A stretch of DNA of 19,792 nucleotides from Actinidia chinensis (GCA_009663005.1 VIGQ01000596.1:1-19792); one strand, 5' to 3'; shown: positions 8,851-17,540, counted from the stretch's first letter. The notes: a model not told the origin generated them from the sequence alone. A program made the numbers and translations.

Positions 8851-8963
8851 GGGGTGTCAACACGAGGACTTCCAGGGTCACCCATCCATACTGCTCTCAC
8901 GCCCAGCACGCTTGACTGGCGGAGTTCTGCGGATCCGTGCATTAGTGCAGGTATGATCGCCCC
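8851..8963 (-). rRNA. 5S rRNA gene copy 18
   Basis: 113 bp, type 2 (ttgact, ggatccg, caggta), short by several one-base losses. The TATA region (8989-8995, ttatgag) is missing a base. Confidence 0.94.
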
Positions 8964-9159
8964 GCAAACTGATGCACATTTTATGCTCTTATGAGACATA
9001 ATCCCTTCGCCCCCACAAATGCGCGAAGGGGGATTGCAACGCCGGGCCCCCGAACCCAACCGATTCATCGCCCGCCCACATCCGTTTAAGCTAAAAAAAA
9101 TGGGAATGACAAATATTCTTAAAAGAAGAAGGTGTGAATAAAAATCGAATAAAAAAAAA

Positions 9160-9280
9160 GGGTGGAAACGAGGCTTTCCCGTGGGTCACCATCCTGGCAC
9201 CTAGCACCCAAGCACCAACCGGGCACCGTTAACTCCGGGGTGGTGTTCATCGGGCCGGATCCACCCGCTTCCCTGTATCT
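9160..9280 (-). pseudogene. 5S-like element B, unit 18
   Basis: 121 bp with gggtgga and ggatccaccc intact and a 9 bp local repeat (gcacccaagcaccaacc). The hairpin arm is degraded (ctgtatctgtaagg). Confidence 0.76.
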
Positions 9281-9346
9281 GTAAGGAGGTGAATCAATCG
9301 GATTGCGAGATCTTCGAAAGAATAGCCTGACGAAAATCGGCAAAAA

Positions 9347-9469
9347 GGGGTGGAACTCGTGACTTTTCCCAGGGGTCACCCATCCTAGTACTGCATACTG
9401 CCCCCTTCCAAGCACGCTAACTGGCGATTCTGATGGGATCCGGTGCATTATGCTGGTAAGAATCGCCCC
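9347..9469 (-). rRNA. 5S rRNA gene copy 19
   Basis: 123 bp with ggatccgg and ctggta. gctaactgg is the copy closest to the canonical gcttaactgcgg. About 7 extra bases (catactgcc) lie near 9394. TATA 9494-9501, class I. Confidence 0.94.
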
Positions 9470-9659
9470 GCCAACTGATGCACATTTTATACCTTATAGA
9501 GACATCATCCTTCGCCCCCCACACATGCGCGGCGGGGGATGCGCGCCAGTTGAACCCAACCGCTTCATCTCCCGGCACGTACGTGTGAAGACTAAAAAAA
9601 AATAGGAATGGACAAAGATTATTAAAAAAAAAAGGTGTGAAGCAACATCAGCCAAAAAA

Positions 9660-9792
9660 GGGATGGAGAACGAGGCTTCCCAGTGTTCCCATCATTGCAC
9701 AAAAATGCACCGATCGGGCACGCTTAACTCGGGTGGTGTTCACGGGAACGGATCCCCCGCTTCTTTTTTTCGTTATTTTTTTCATTAGAAGC
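9660..9792 (-). pseudogene. 5S-like element B, unit 19
   Basis: 133 bp, the longest, with a T-rich expansion at 9762-9783 and a damaged C box (gtgttcccatc). The hairpin arm is lost. Confidence 0.73.
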
Positions 9793-9863
9793 GTAAGGAT
9801 GTGAACAAATGCGGATGCGAGGATCTTGAAAAAGAATAGCCATGAAGAAAAATCGGCAAAAAA

Positions 9864-9982
9864 GGGGTTTGAACACCGAGGACTTCCCAGGGGTCACCCT
9901 TCCTAGTACTGTCCCGCAAAAGCACGCTAAGCTGCGGAGTTCTAAGGGATTCGGTGCATTATGTGCTCGTATGATCGCACCC
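9864..9982 (-). rRNA. 5S rRNA gene copy 20
   Basis: 119 bp, type 1 (ctaagct, ggattcgg, ctcgta). TATA 10008-10015, class I. Confidence 0.95.
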
Positions 9983-10177
9983 ACAAACTGATGCACATTT
10001 TATGCTTTTATAGAGACATTCCCTTCGCCCCACAAAATGGCGGCGGGGGATGCGCGCCGGGCCCACAAACCCAACCGATTCATCGCCCTGCCCCGCCGCA
10101 TCCGTGGAGCTAAAAAATAAATGGGAATGACAAATATTATTAAAAGAAGAAGGTGTGAAGAAAAATCGCCCAAAAAA

Positions 10178-10300
10178 GGTGGAAAAAACGAGGTTCCAGA
10201 TTGGGTCACCAATCCTGGCACTGTACCCGACGGGCACGCTTAAATCCGGGGTGGTTTTCCCCCCCAACCGTGCCGGATCCACCCGCTTCCCTAAGCATCC
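10178..10300 (-). pseudogene. 5S-like element B, unit 20
   Basis: 123 bp with ttaaatccggggtgg, an extra C-run at 10260-10267, and intact ggatccacccgc and gcatccgtaagg. Confidence 0.77.
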
Positions 10301-10372
10301 GTAAGGAGGACAAATCGGATGCGAGATCTTCGAAAAAAAGAATAGCCATGACGAAAAATCGGCAAGAAGAAA

Positions 10373-10496
10373 GGGGGGCAACACGAGGACTTCCCAAGGG
10401 TTCACCATCTTGTAACTCCCCGCCCAAGAAGAAAGAACGCTAAAGCTGCGGAGTTCTGATGGAATCCGGTGCATTAGTGCTGGTATGATCGCACCC
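10373..10496 (-). rRNA. 5S rRNA gene copy 21
   Basis: 124 bp with ctaaagct, gaatccgg and ctggta. Six extra A/G bases (agaaagaa) lie in box A near 10428-10436. Promoter class II-like (ttatattag, 10521-10529). It resembles copy 23. Confidence 0.94.
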
Positions 10497-10691
10497 GCAA
10501 ATGATGAACATTTTATGCTCTTATATTAGCATCATCCTTCGCCACCCAAAGCGCGGGCGGGGGAGGGAGGGGAGGATTGCGCGCGGGCGAAACCAACCGA
10601 TTCACGACCGCCCGCATCGGTGAAAGCTAAAAAATAAATGGGAATGACAAATATTATTAAAAGAGAAGGTGTGAAGCAAAATCGCCAAAAA

Positions 10692-10812
10692 GGTGGGAAA
10701 ACGACGGGCTTCCCGATTGGGTCACCCATCCTGGCAATTGTACTCGGACCGGGCACGCTTTTAACTCCGGGGTGGTTTTCACCGAGCCGGATCCACCCGA
10801 TTCCCTAGCCTC
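10692..10812 (-). pseudogene. 5S-like element B, unit 21
   Basis: 121 bp with an intact C box, ttttaactccggggtgg and ggatccacccg. The hairpin arm is altered (agcctcaagtagg). Confidence 0.78.
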
Positions 10813-10889
10813 AAGTAGGATGTGAACAAATGACGGATGCGAGATCTGCGAAAAAGAATAGCCATGACGAAAAAAAAATCGGCAAGAAA

Positions 10890-11016
10890 GGTGTGCCAAA
10901 ACACGGGCCACTTACCAAAGGGGGTCACCCATCCTAGTACTGCTCCCGCCCAAGAACGATAAGCTGCGGCGTTCTGATCGGGATTCGTTTGCCATTAGTG
11001 CTCGTATGATCGCCCC
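10890..11016 (-). rRNA. 5S rRNA gene copy 22
   Basis: 127 bp, type 1 (ataagct, ggattcg, ctcgta), with an undamaged class I promoter that is annotated separately. Extra bases sit at the 3' end near 10899-10912. Confidence 0.95.
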
Positions 11017-11049
11017 GCAAACTGATGCACATTTTATGCTCTTATAGAG
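11017..11049 (-). promoter_or_regulatory. Upstream 5S promoter, class I (copy 22)
   Basis: Read on the minus strand relative to the GGG start: C at -1, GC at -12/-11, and TATAAG at -30 to -25. This is the arrangement known for plant 5S genes, where the TATA-like element and the GC pair position RNA polymerase III. Most units carry this class. Confidence 0.88.
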
Positions 11050-11256
11050 ACATCATCCCTCGTCTCCTCTTTACCCACCCTCACCCCCCACAAATGCGCG
11101 GCAGGGGGATGCGAGCCATGACGAACCCAACCGATCATCGCCCGCCTGGCATCCGCTTAAGCTAAAAAATAAACATGGGAAATGACAAATATTATTAAAA
11201 GACGAAGGGTTGTGGTCGGTGTGTGATGTTCATGTGATGAAAAAACATCCAAAAAA

Positions 11257-11370
11257 GGGTGGAAAGCGAGGGCTTCTCGGTGGGTCACCCATCTTGGCAC
11301 TGCACCCGACAGGCACGCTTAAATCCGAGGTGGTGTTCACCGGGCGGTCCACCCGCTTCTCATAGCATCC
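11257..11370 (-). pseudogene. 5S-like element B, unit 22
   Basis: 114 bp with an intact C box and hairpin. It follows a 35 bp G/T-rich extra stretch at 11206-11241. Confidence 0.78.
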
Positions 11371-11448
11371 GTAAGGATTTGTGAACAAATGCGATGCGAG
11401 GATCTTCAAAAAAGAATCTCATGATGAAAAAATCGGCAAAAAAAAAAA

Positions 11449-11570
11449 GGGGTGCAACACTAGGACTTCCCAAGGGTGCACCCATCATAGTACTGCTCAC
11501 GCCCAAAGAACGCTAAAGCGCGGAAGGTTCTGATGGAATCCGGTGCATTAGTGCGGTTATGATCGCACCC
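11449..11570 (-). rRNA. 5S rRNA gene copy 23
   Basis: 122 bp with ctaaagc and gaatccgg, like copy 21. An A11 run precedes it on the plus strand, a long T-run terminator. Promoter class II (ctatatagcc, 11596-11605). Confidence 0.95.
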
Positions 11571-11767
11571 GTAAATTGATGTGAAATGTGATGCTCTATA
11601 TAGCCATATCCCTATCGCCACCCAACAAATGCGCGGCGGGGATGCGCGCCGGGCCGCAACCAACCCGATTAATAGCCCGCCCGCAATCCGTTTAAGCTAA
11701 AAAATAAATGGGAATGACAAATATTATTATAAAAGAAGAGGTGTGTGATGAAAAATCGGCCAAAAAA

Positions 11768-11883
11768 GGGTGAAAAAGCGAGGGCTTCCGGTGGGTCACC
11801 CATCTGGCACTGAACCCGACGGGCACGGGCTTAACTCCGGGGTGGTGTTCACCGGGCCGGATCCACCCGCTTCCCTAGCATCC
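11768..11883 (-). pseudogene. 5S-like element B, unit 23 (reference copy)
   Basis: A clean copy, 116 bp from the 3' end to the upstream GGATGC. On the minus strand it matches 5S over its 3' two thirds: GGAGTTAAGC in box A, CAGGATGGGTGACC-like C box, and GGGAAGCCCTCG where 5S has GGGAAGTCCTCG. The 5' third is diverged; starting from GGGTGGATCC it is about 17 nt shorter than in 5S. No TATA is seen upstream, but a C at -1 and a GC at -11/-10 would fit a start at GGGTGG. A T6 run follows. It may be a pseudogene or a divergent 5S-like RNA gene; the sequence cannot decide. Confidence 0.8.
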
Positions 11884-11910
11884 GTAAGGATGTGAAACAA
11901 ATACGGATGC
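11878..11910. other. Hairpin pair in the A-to-B spacer (unit 23)
   Basis: gcatcc-gtaa-ggatg makes a 5-bp stem with a four-base loop. A second arm, cggatgc, 12 bases further on, could instead pair with gcatccg as a 7-bp stem. The two stems compete for the same left arm. The motif recurs at this place in most units, just upstream of element B. Confidence 0.6.
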
Positions 11911-11960
11911 GAGATATTCGGAAAAATAATAGACGTGACGAAAAAATCGGTATAAAAAAA

Positions 11961-12073
11961 GGGGTGCAACACGAGGAACTTCCCAAGGGGTCACCCATCC
12001 AGTACTGCTACGCCCAAGCACGTCACTGCGGAGTGTGATGGAATCGGTGCATTAGTGTGGTATGATCGCACCC
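11961..12073 (-). rRNA. 5S rRNA gene copy 24
   Basis: 113 bp with gaatcgg and tggta. Box A is shortened (cgtcactgcgg). Promoter class II in clean form, annotated separately. Confidence 0.95.
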
Positions 12074-12107
12074 GCAAAATTGATGCACATTTTATGCTCT
12101 TATATAG
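12074..12107 (-). promoter_or_regulatory. Upstream 5S promoter, class II (copy 24)
   Basis: The minus strand reads CTATATAAGAGC, a longer TATA than class I, with one extra A between it and the start. Copies 3, 5, 9, 11, 13, 21, 23, 24, 28 and 32 have this or a near form, usually with GTGGTGGCG a little further upstream. Confidence 0.85.
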
Positions 12108-12280
12108 CCATCATCCCTTCGCCACCACAAAAATGCGCGGTGGGGGAGGTGGGGGAGCGCGCAGGCCGAACCCAACCGATTCATCGCCCGCCCCGCATGC
12201 GTGATGAGCTCAAAAAAAAGAAATGGGATGACAAAAGATTATTAAAAGAAAAGGTGTCAAAGAAAATCATGCCAAAAAAA

Positions 12281-12391
12281 GGGTGGAAAGCGGGGGCTTC
12301 CGTTGGGTCACCATCTTGGCACTGCCACCCGACCGGGCACGCTTAACTCGGGGTGGTGTTCACCGGGCGGATCACCGCTTCCCTAGCATCC
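12281..12391 (-). pseudogene. 5S-like element B, unit 24
   Basis: 111 bp with gggtgga at the 3' end and ttaactcggggtgg. The 5' end is shortened (ggatcaccgc). Confidence 0.77.
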
Positions 12392-12463
12392 GTAAGGAGT
12401 GTGTGAACAAATACGGATGCGAGATCTTCGAAAAAGAATAGCCGTACGAAAACGGGAAAAAAA

Positions 12464-12581
12464 GGGGTGAACACGAGGACTTCCCAAGGGGTTACCCACC
12501 TCGTACTGCTATGCCCAAGCACGCTTGACTGCGGAAATTCTGGATGGGAATCCGGTGCAGTAGTGCGGTATGATCGCACCC
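12464..12581 (-). rRNA. 5S rRNA gene copy 25
   Basis: 118 bp with ttgact, gaatccgg and cggta. The TATA region (12607-12613, tttagag) is short by two bases. Confidence 0.95.
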
Positions 12582-12764
12582 GCAAACTGATACACATTTT
12601 ATGCTCTTTAGAGCAATATCCCTTGGCCCTACAAAGCTCGGCAGGGAAGCGCGCGGGGCCGAACCCAACCGATCATCACCCGCCCGCATGCGTGAGATTA
12701 AAAAAAAGAAATAGGAATAACAATATTGTTTAAAAAGAAGAGCTTGAAGAAAATCGGCCAAAAA

Positions 12765-12874
12765 GGGGGAATGAGGGCTTCCCGGTGGGTCACAATCCTG
12801 CACTACACCCGACCGGGCACGCTTAACTCCGAGGTGGTGTTCACCGGGGCCGGATCACTCGCTTCCTAGCCTCC
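12765..12874 (-). pseudogene. 5S-like element B, unit 25
   Basis: 110 bp. The 3' end has lost its aaaacg (gggggaatgaggg). ttaactccgaggtgg and ggatcactcgc are present. Confidence 0.75.
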
Positions 12875-12961
12875 GTAAGGATGTGAACAAATGCGGATGC
12901 GGATCTTCGAAACAGAATATGCAATAATGAAAAATCGACAAAAAAAAACAAAACCAAAAAA

Positions 12962-13089
12962 GGGGTGTTTGGCCACACACGAAGACTTCGCAGGGGTCAC
13001 CCATCCTAGTACTGCTTACCGCCCAACGCGCGCGAAAGCTGCGGAGTTCTGATGGGATTCGGGCATTAGTGCTGGTTATGATCGCACCC
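12962..13089 (-). rRNA. 5S rRNA gene copy 26
   Basis: 128 bp, mixed type: aaagct and ggattcg with ctggtta. The 3' flank has a lengthened A/C-rich run (12934-12961). TATA 13115-13122, with class II-like gccatcatc after it. Confidence 0.94.
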
Positions 13090-13293
13090 GCAAACTGATG
13101 CACATTTTATGCTCTTATAGAGCCATCATCCCTTCGCCCCCACAAATGCGCGGCAGGGGATGCCGCGTGGGCCGCCGACCCCATCAGATTCACGCCCGCC
13201 GCATCCGTTTAAGCTTAATAAAAATAAATGGGAATGACAATAGAAAAAAAAAAAATATTAAAAAAAGAGCTGTGAAAAAAAATCGGCCAAAAA

Positions 13294-13409
13294 GGGTGGA
13301 AAACGAGGGTTCCCGGTGGGTCACCCATCATGGCACTACACCCACGACCGGCAACGCTAACTCGAGGGTGATTCACGGGGGCCGGATTCACTCGCTTCCC
13401 TAGCAAACC
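13294..13409 (-). pseudogene. 5S-like element B, unit 26
   Basis: 116 bp with an intact C box (gggtcacccatc), ctaactcgagggtgattc, and ggattcactcgc, sharing cactcgc with unit 25. Confidence 0.77.
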
Positions 13410-13486
13410 GTAAGGATGTGAACAATGGCGGATGCGAGATCTTCGAAAAAAAAGGAATAGCCATAATGAAAAAATCAGCAAAAAAA

Positions 13487-13611
13487 GGGTGAAAACGAAG
13501 AGTCGCAAGGGGTCACCCTCCTAGTTACTGGCTCACGACCAAAGCGCGCTGATGCTGCGGAGGAGTTCTGTGGGAATCCGGTGTTGCATTAGTGCTCGTA
13601 TGATCGCACCC
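13487..13611 (-). rRNA. 5S rRNA gene copy 27
   Basis: 125 bp with ctgatgct, gaatccgg and ctcgta. Its 3' end lacks part of the cacgaggacttccc block. TATA 13635-13642, class I. Confidence 0.93.
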
Positions 13612-13797
13612 GCAAACTGATGCACATTTTAGCCTTATAGAGATATCATCCCTTCGCACCCCCACCAAATGGCGGCAGGATGCGCGTCGGGCGAACCAAC
13701 CGATTCATCACCCGCCCGCAATCGTGAAGCTAAAAAATCAAATGGGAATGACAAATATTATTAAAGAAGAAGGTGTGAAGAAAAATCGGCCAAAAAA

Positions 13798-13917
13798 GGG
13801 TGGACAACAAGAGCTTCCCGGGTTCCACCCATCCTGGCACTGCAAATTCGAAAGGGCAACAACGCTAACTCCGAGGTGGTTTTCACCGGTCCGGATCCAC
13901 CAGCTTCCCTAGCATCC
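13798..13917 (-). pseudogene. 5S-like element B, unit 27
   Basis: 120 bp. The acidic-looking change aaattcgaaagggc replaces acccgaccgggc. ggatccaccagc is at the 5' end. Confidence 0.76.
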
Positions 13918-13981
13918 GTAAGGATGACCAATGCGGATACGAGATCTCCAAAAAGAATGCGTGAATGAAAAATCGGAAAAA

Positions 13982-14100
13982 GGGGTGCAACACGGGACGT
14001 CCCAGGGTCACCCATCCTAGTAACTGCGCCCGCCCAAGCACGCTAAGCTGCGGGTTCTGCTGGTATTCAGTGCATTAGTGCTCGTATGATCGCACCCCCC
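13982..14100 (-). rRNA. 5S rRNA gene copy 28
   Basis: 119 bp, type 1 (ctaagct, tattcag, ctcgta) with a class II promoter (ttatatagcc, 14128-14137). The C-run at the 5' end is extended to six. Confidence 0.95.
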
Positions 14101-14287
14101 GCAAACTGATGCAGCTTTTTGATGCTCTTATATAGCCTCATCCCTTCGCCCACAAATCGCGGCAGGGGCTGCGCGCCCCGGGCCAAACCCAACCGATTCG
14201 TCGCCCGCCGCATCCATGAAGCAAAATAAATGAGAATGCAAATAGTATTAAAAAAAAGAAGGTGTGGACGAAAAATCGGCCAAAAAA

Positions 14288-14406
14288 GGGTAAAAAACGA
14301 GGGCTCCTCCCCGGGGGGTCACGCGCATCCTGGCACTACCCCCGACCGGGCACCTTAACCCGGGTTGGTGTTCACTCGGGCCGGTCCACCAGCTCCCTAG
14401 CATCGC
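14288..14406 (-). pseudogene. 5S-like element B, unit 28
   Basis: 119 bp. C box gggtcacgcgcatcc has an extra gcg. ggtccaccagc is at the 5' end and hairpin arm agcatcgcgtacgg. Confidence 0.76.
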
Positions 14407-14478
14407 GTACGGAAATGTGAACAAATGTGCGATGCGAGATCTTCGAAAAAGAGTAGCCGTGACGAAAATCGGTAAAAA

Positions 14479-14601
14479 GGGGTGCAACACGAGGGAATTC
14501 CAAGGGGTCACCCATCCTAGTACTGCTATCACAATCCCCGCCCAAGCACGCTGACAGCGGATTCTGATGGGACGCGTGCATTAGTGCTGTATGATCGCAC
14601 C
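14479..14601 (-). rRNA. 5S rRNA gene copy 29
   Basis: 123 bp with ctgac and gctgta, type 2-like. Seven extra bases (atcacaa) near 14528 split the region between boxes A and C. TATA 14628-14635, class I. Confidence 0.94.
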
Positions 14602-14782
14602 GCACACTGCATGCCACATTTATGCTCTTATAGAGACATCTCCCTGCGCCCCTACAAATGCCGGCGATGGAACGCGCGGGGCCGAACCCCACCGATCATC
14701 AACCCGTCCTCATCTTGAAGCTAAAAAATAAATGGGAAGACAATAATTAAAGAAGAAGGTGTGAAGAAAAATTAGCCGAAAA

Positions 14783-14897
14783 TGTTGATACGAGGGCTTC
14801 CCGGGGGTCAACCTCTCCTGGCCACTGCACCCGACCGGGCACGCTTAACTTCCGTGGTGGTGTGTCATCGGGCCGATCCCCGCTGTCCTTAGCATCC
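14783..14897 (-). pseudogene. 5S-like element B, unit 29
   Basis: 115 bp. The 3' end is degraded (tgttgatacgaggg) and the T-run is broken by a G. ttaacttccgtggtgg follows. Confidence 0.74.
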
Positions 14898-14965
14898 GTA
14901 AGGATTTGAACAATGCGGACGCGGAATCTTCAAAAAGAATAGGCCATGACGAAAATTGGCAAAAA

Positions 14966-15084
14966 GGGTTCAACACTAGGACTCCCAAGGGGTCACCCAT
15001 CCTATATTACTACTCCCGCCCTAGCACGCTAAGCTGCTGAGTTCCTGATGGGATTCGGTGCATTAGTGCCCGTATGATCGCCCC
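14966..15084 (-). rRNA. 5S rRNA gene copy 30
   Basis: 119 bp, type 1 (ctaagct, ggattcgg, cccgta). TATA 15110-15117, class I. Confidence 0.95.
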
Positions 15085-15280
15085 GCAAACTAATGCACAG
15101 TCTATGCTTTTATAGAGACATCATTCCTTCGCCCCCACAATGCGCGGCGAACTGAAGCGCGCAGTGCCTAATTCCAAACCGATTCATCAACATCACCTCC
15201 CCGCATCCGTGAAGCTAAAAATAAATTGGAATGACAAATATTAGTAAAAGAAAGGTGTAAAAGAAAAAGCGGCCAAAAAA

Positions 15281-15402
15281 GGGTGGAAACCCTAGGGCTT
15301 CCCGGTGGGTCACCCATCCTGGCACTACACCCGACTGGGGCACACGCTTAACTTCGGGGTGGTGTTTCACCCCGAGCCGGATCCACCCGCTTCCTAAGCT
15401 CC
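15281..15402 (-). pseudogene. 5S-like element B, unit 30
   Basis: 122 bp with gggtgga, an intact C box, ttaacttcggggtgg and ggatccacccgc: nearly whole. Confidence 0.79.
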
Positions 15403-15474
15403 TTAAGGATGTTAACAAATGCGGATGCTAGATCTTCTAAAAAGAATAGCCAGTGGACGAAAAAATTGTAAAAA

Positions 15475-15588
15475 GGGGTGCAACACGAGGACGTCCCAGG
15501 GGTCCCCATCCTAGTACTTCTTCCGCGCCCAAGCCCTCTTTGACTGCGGATTCTGAGGGTCCGTGCATGAGTGCTGGATGACGCACCC
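15475..15588 (-). rRNA. 5S rRNA gene copy 31
   Basis: 114 bp, type 2 (ttgact, ggtccg, ctgga). TATA 15614-15621, class I. Confidence 0.95.
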
Positions 15589-15776
15589 GCAAACTGATGC
15601 ACATTTTATGCTCTTATAGAGACAGCATCCCTTCGCCCCCACAAATGCGCGGCGATGGAAGCGCGCGGGCCGACCGCAACCGACATCAACCTCCCGCATC
15701 TGTGAAGGCTAAAAAATAAATGGGAATGACAATATTAATTAAAAGAAGAAGGTGTGAAGAAAAATCGGCCAAAAAA

Positions 15777-15894
15777 GGGTGGAAAACGAGGCTTCCCAGT
15801 CGTCCACCCATCCTGGCACTGCATCCCGTACGGGCCGCTTAACTCCGGGTTGTGTTCACCGGGCCGGATCGCACCCTCTTTTTTCCCTAGCATC
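15777..15894 (-). pseudogene. 5S-like element B, unit 31
   Basis: 118 bp with gggtgga and C box tccacccatcc. The 5' end is altered (ggatcgcaccctc) with a T6 run at 15879-15884. Confidence 0.77.
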
Positions 15895-15966
15895 GTAATG
15901 ATGTTACAATGGCGGATGCGAGATCTTCGAAAAGAATAGTCGTGAACTAAAAATCGGCATAAAAAA

Positions 15967-16084
15967 GGGGTTCAAAAACACAGGACTTCCCAGGGGGTCA
16001 CCATCCTAGTCTGCTCGCAAAGCACGCTAAGCTGCGGAGTTTTCTGATGGGATTCGGTCAATTAGTGCTAGTAGATCTTCACCC
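15967..16084 (-). rRNA. 5S rRNA gene copy 32
   Basis: 118 bp, type 1 (ctaagct, ggattcgg) with a class II promoter (ttatatagcc, 16109-16118). Its unit pairs with that of copy 11 through a shared rare B element. Confidence 0.95.
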
Positions 16085-16274
16085 GCAAAATTGATGCACA
16101 TTATGCTCTTATATAGCCATCATCCCTCAGCCACCAAATGTCGCGGCTGGGGATGCCGCGCAGAGCCGACCCAACCGATTGAGCAGCCCTCCCGCATCCG
16201 GGAAGGTAAAAAAAATAAATGGTAATGACAAATATTATTAAACAAGAGAAGGTGTGAAGAAAATGGCCAAAAAA

Positions 16275-16397
16275 GGGTGGAAAACAAGGTTTCCTCCTCC
16301 CGGTGGGTCAACCCATCCTGCACTTGGCACTCGACCATGCCACACACTTACTCCGAGTGTGTTCACCGGCCGGATCCACCCGCTTCCTTTATCATCC
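16275..16397 (-). pseudogene. 5S-like element B, unit 32
   Basis: 123 bp. ctcgaccatgccacacac and ccgagtgtgttcac are shared with unit 11, 11 kb away. A duplicated cctcc lies near 16303. Confidence 0.77.
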
Positions 16398-16466
16398 GTA
16401 AGAATGTGAACAAATGGGATGCTAGATCTTCAAAAAAATAAGCCTTGACGAAAAATCGACAAAAAA

Positions 16467-16581
16467 GGGGTGTCAATACGGGACGTCCCAAGGGTCCCCC
16501 AGCCAGTACTGCTCCTGCCCAAGCACCGCTAAGCGCGGAGTTCTGATGGGATTCGGTGCATTAGCTCGTATGATAGCACCC
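16467..16581 (-). rRNA. 5S rRNA gene copy 33
   Basis: 115 bp, type 1 (ctaagc, ggattcgg, ctcgta). caatacggga and the flanking gtacaatttt and aaatacgcg recall copy 12. TATA 16606-16613. Confidence 0.95.
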
Positions 16582-16763
16582 GCAAACGATGTACAATTTT
16601 AGCTCTTATAGGACATCACCCTTTCGCCCCCACAAATACGCGCTAGGGAACGCGCGGGGCCGAACCCAACCGATTCATCACCCCCCGCATCCGTGAAGCT
16701 AAAAAATAAATGGGACGACAAATATTATTAAAAGAAGAAGGTGAGAAGAAAAATTAGCCAAAA

Positions 16764-16876
16764 GGGTGGAAAACGGGGCTTTCCCGGTGGGTCACCCATC
16801 CTGGTCTGCACCCGACCGGCAAGCTTACTCCGGGGTGTGTTGCACCGGGCCTGATCCACCCGCTTCCTTAGCATCC
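16764..16876 (-). pseudogene. 5S-like element B, unit 33
   Basis: 113 bp, preceded by gagaagaaaaattagcc, with atcctggtctgc as in unit 12. The C box is intact. Confidence 0.78.
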
Positions 16877-16942
16877 GTAAGGTGTTAACAAATGCTGATG
16901 CGAGATGCTTCGAAAAAGACAGCCATGACGAAATCGCAAAAA

Positions 16943-17060
16943 GGTGTGCACCACGAGGACTTCCCAGGGGTCACCCATCCTAGTATTACTCCCGCCCTAG
17001 CCGCTAAACGCTGCGGATTTCGATGGGATTCGTGCATTAATTGCTCGTATGAGCGCCACC
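16943..17060 (-). rRNA. 5S rRNA gene copy 34
   Basis: 118 bp, type 1 (ctaaacgct, ggattcg, ctcgta). TATA 17086-17093, class I. The smaller purine-rich insertion lies about 160 bp upstream of it. Confidence 0.95.
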
Positions 17061-17217
17061 GCAAACTGATGTACATTTTATGCTCTTATAGAGACACTCT
17101 TCCCTTCGCCCCCAGAATTGCGCAGCGAGGGAGCGCGCCGGGCCAAACCACCGATTGATCACCTTCCCGCATCCGTGAGATAAAAAATAACGGGAATGAC
17201 AATAATAATTTTTTAAA

Positions 17218-17326
17218 GAGGAGCAGGATATTGAGAAGTAGGGCTGGGGAGGGGAAGAGGACGCGCGGGGGATAGGAAACCCGGACGAGCGGGAGTGGGG
17301 GGGAGTGGGCGAGAGTGCAGAGGGAA
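17218..17326. repeat. Second purine-rich insertion in spacer
   Basis: About 109 bp of G/A-rich sequence sits inside the aaaagaagaagg tract of this unit, between tttttaaag and aagaaggtgtgaag. It lengthens the gene-to-gene interval to 598 bp. Both flanks are otherwise normal, and aaag is found at both edges. Confidence 0.8.
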
Positions 17327-17358
17327 AGAAGAAGGTGTGAAGAAAAATCGGCCAAAAA

Positions 17359-17473
17359 GGGTGGAAAACGAGGGCTTCCCGTGGTGGGTCCCCATCTTTC
17401 ACATCACCCGACCGGGCACGCTTAACTCCGGGTGTTGTTTCACCGGGCGGATCCACCAGCTCCCTAGCATCCC
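17359..17473 (-). pseudogene. 5S-like element B, unit 34
   Basis: 115 bp, directly after the smaller purine-rich insertion and a normal flank. ttaactccgggtgttg and ggatccaccagc are present. Confidence 0.77.
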
Positions 17474-17540
17474 GTAGGGATTTGAACAATGCGGATGCGA
17501 GATCTTCGAAAACGATAGCTGACGAAAAATCGACAAAAAA

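Noticed and set aside
9959..10474. Minus-strand frame of 171 codons, and many similar frames with recurring peptides such as LYKSIKCASVCG
   Set aside because: The recurring peptides are translations of the 5S promoter and gene itself, so the repetition comes from the rDNA, not from a protein family.
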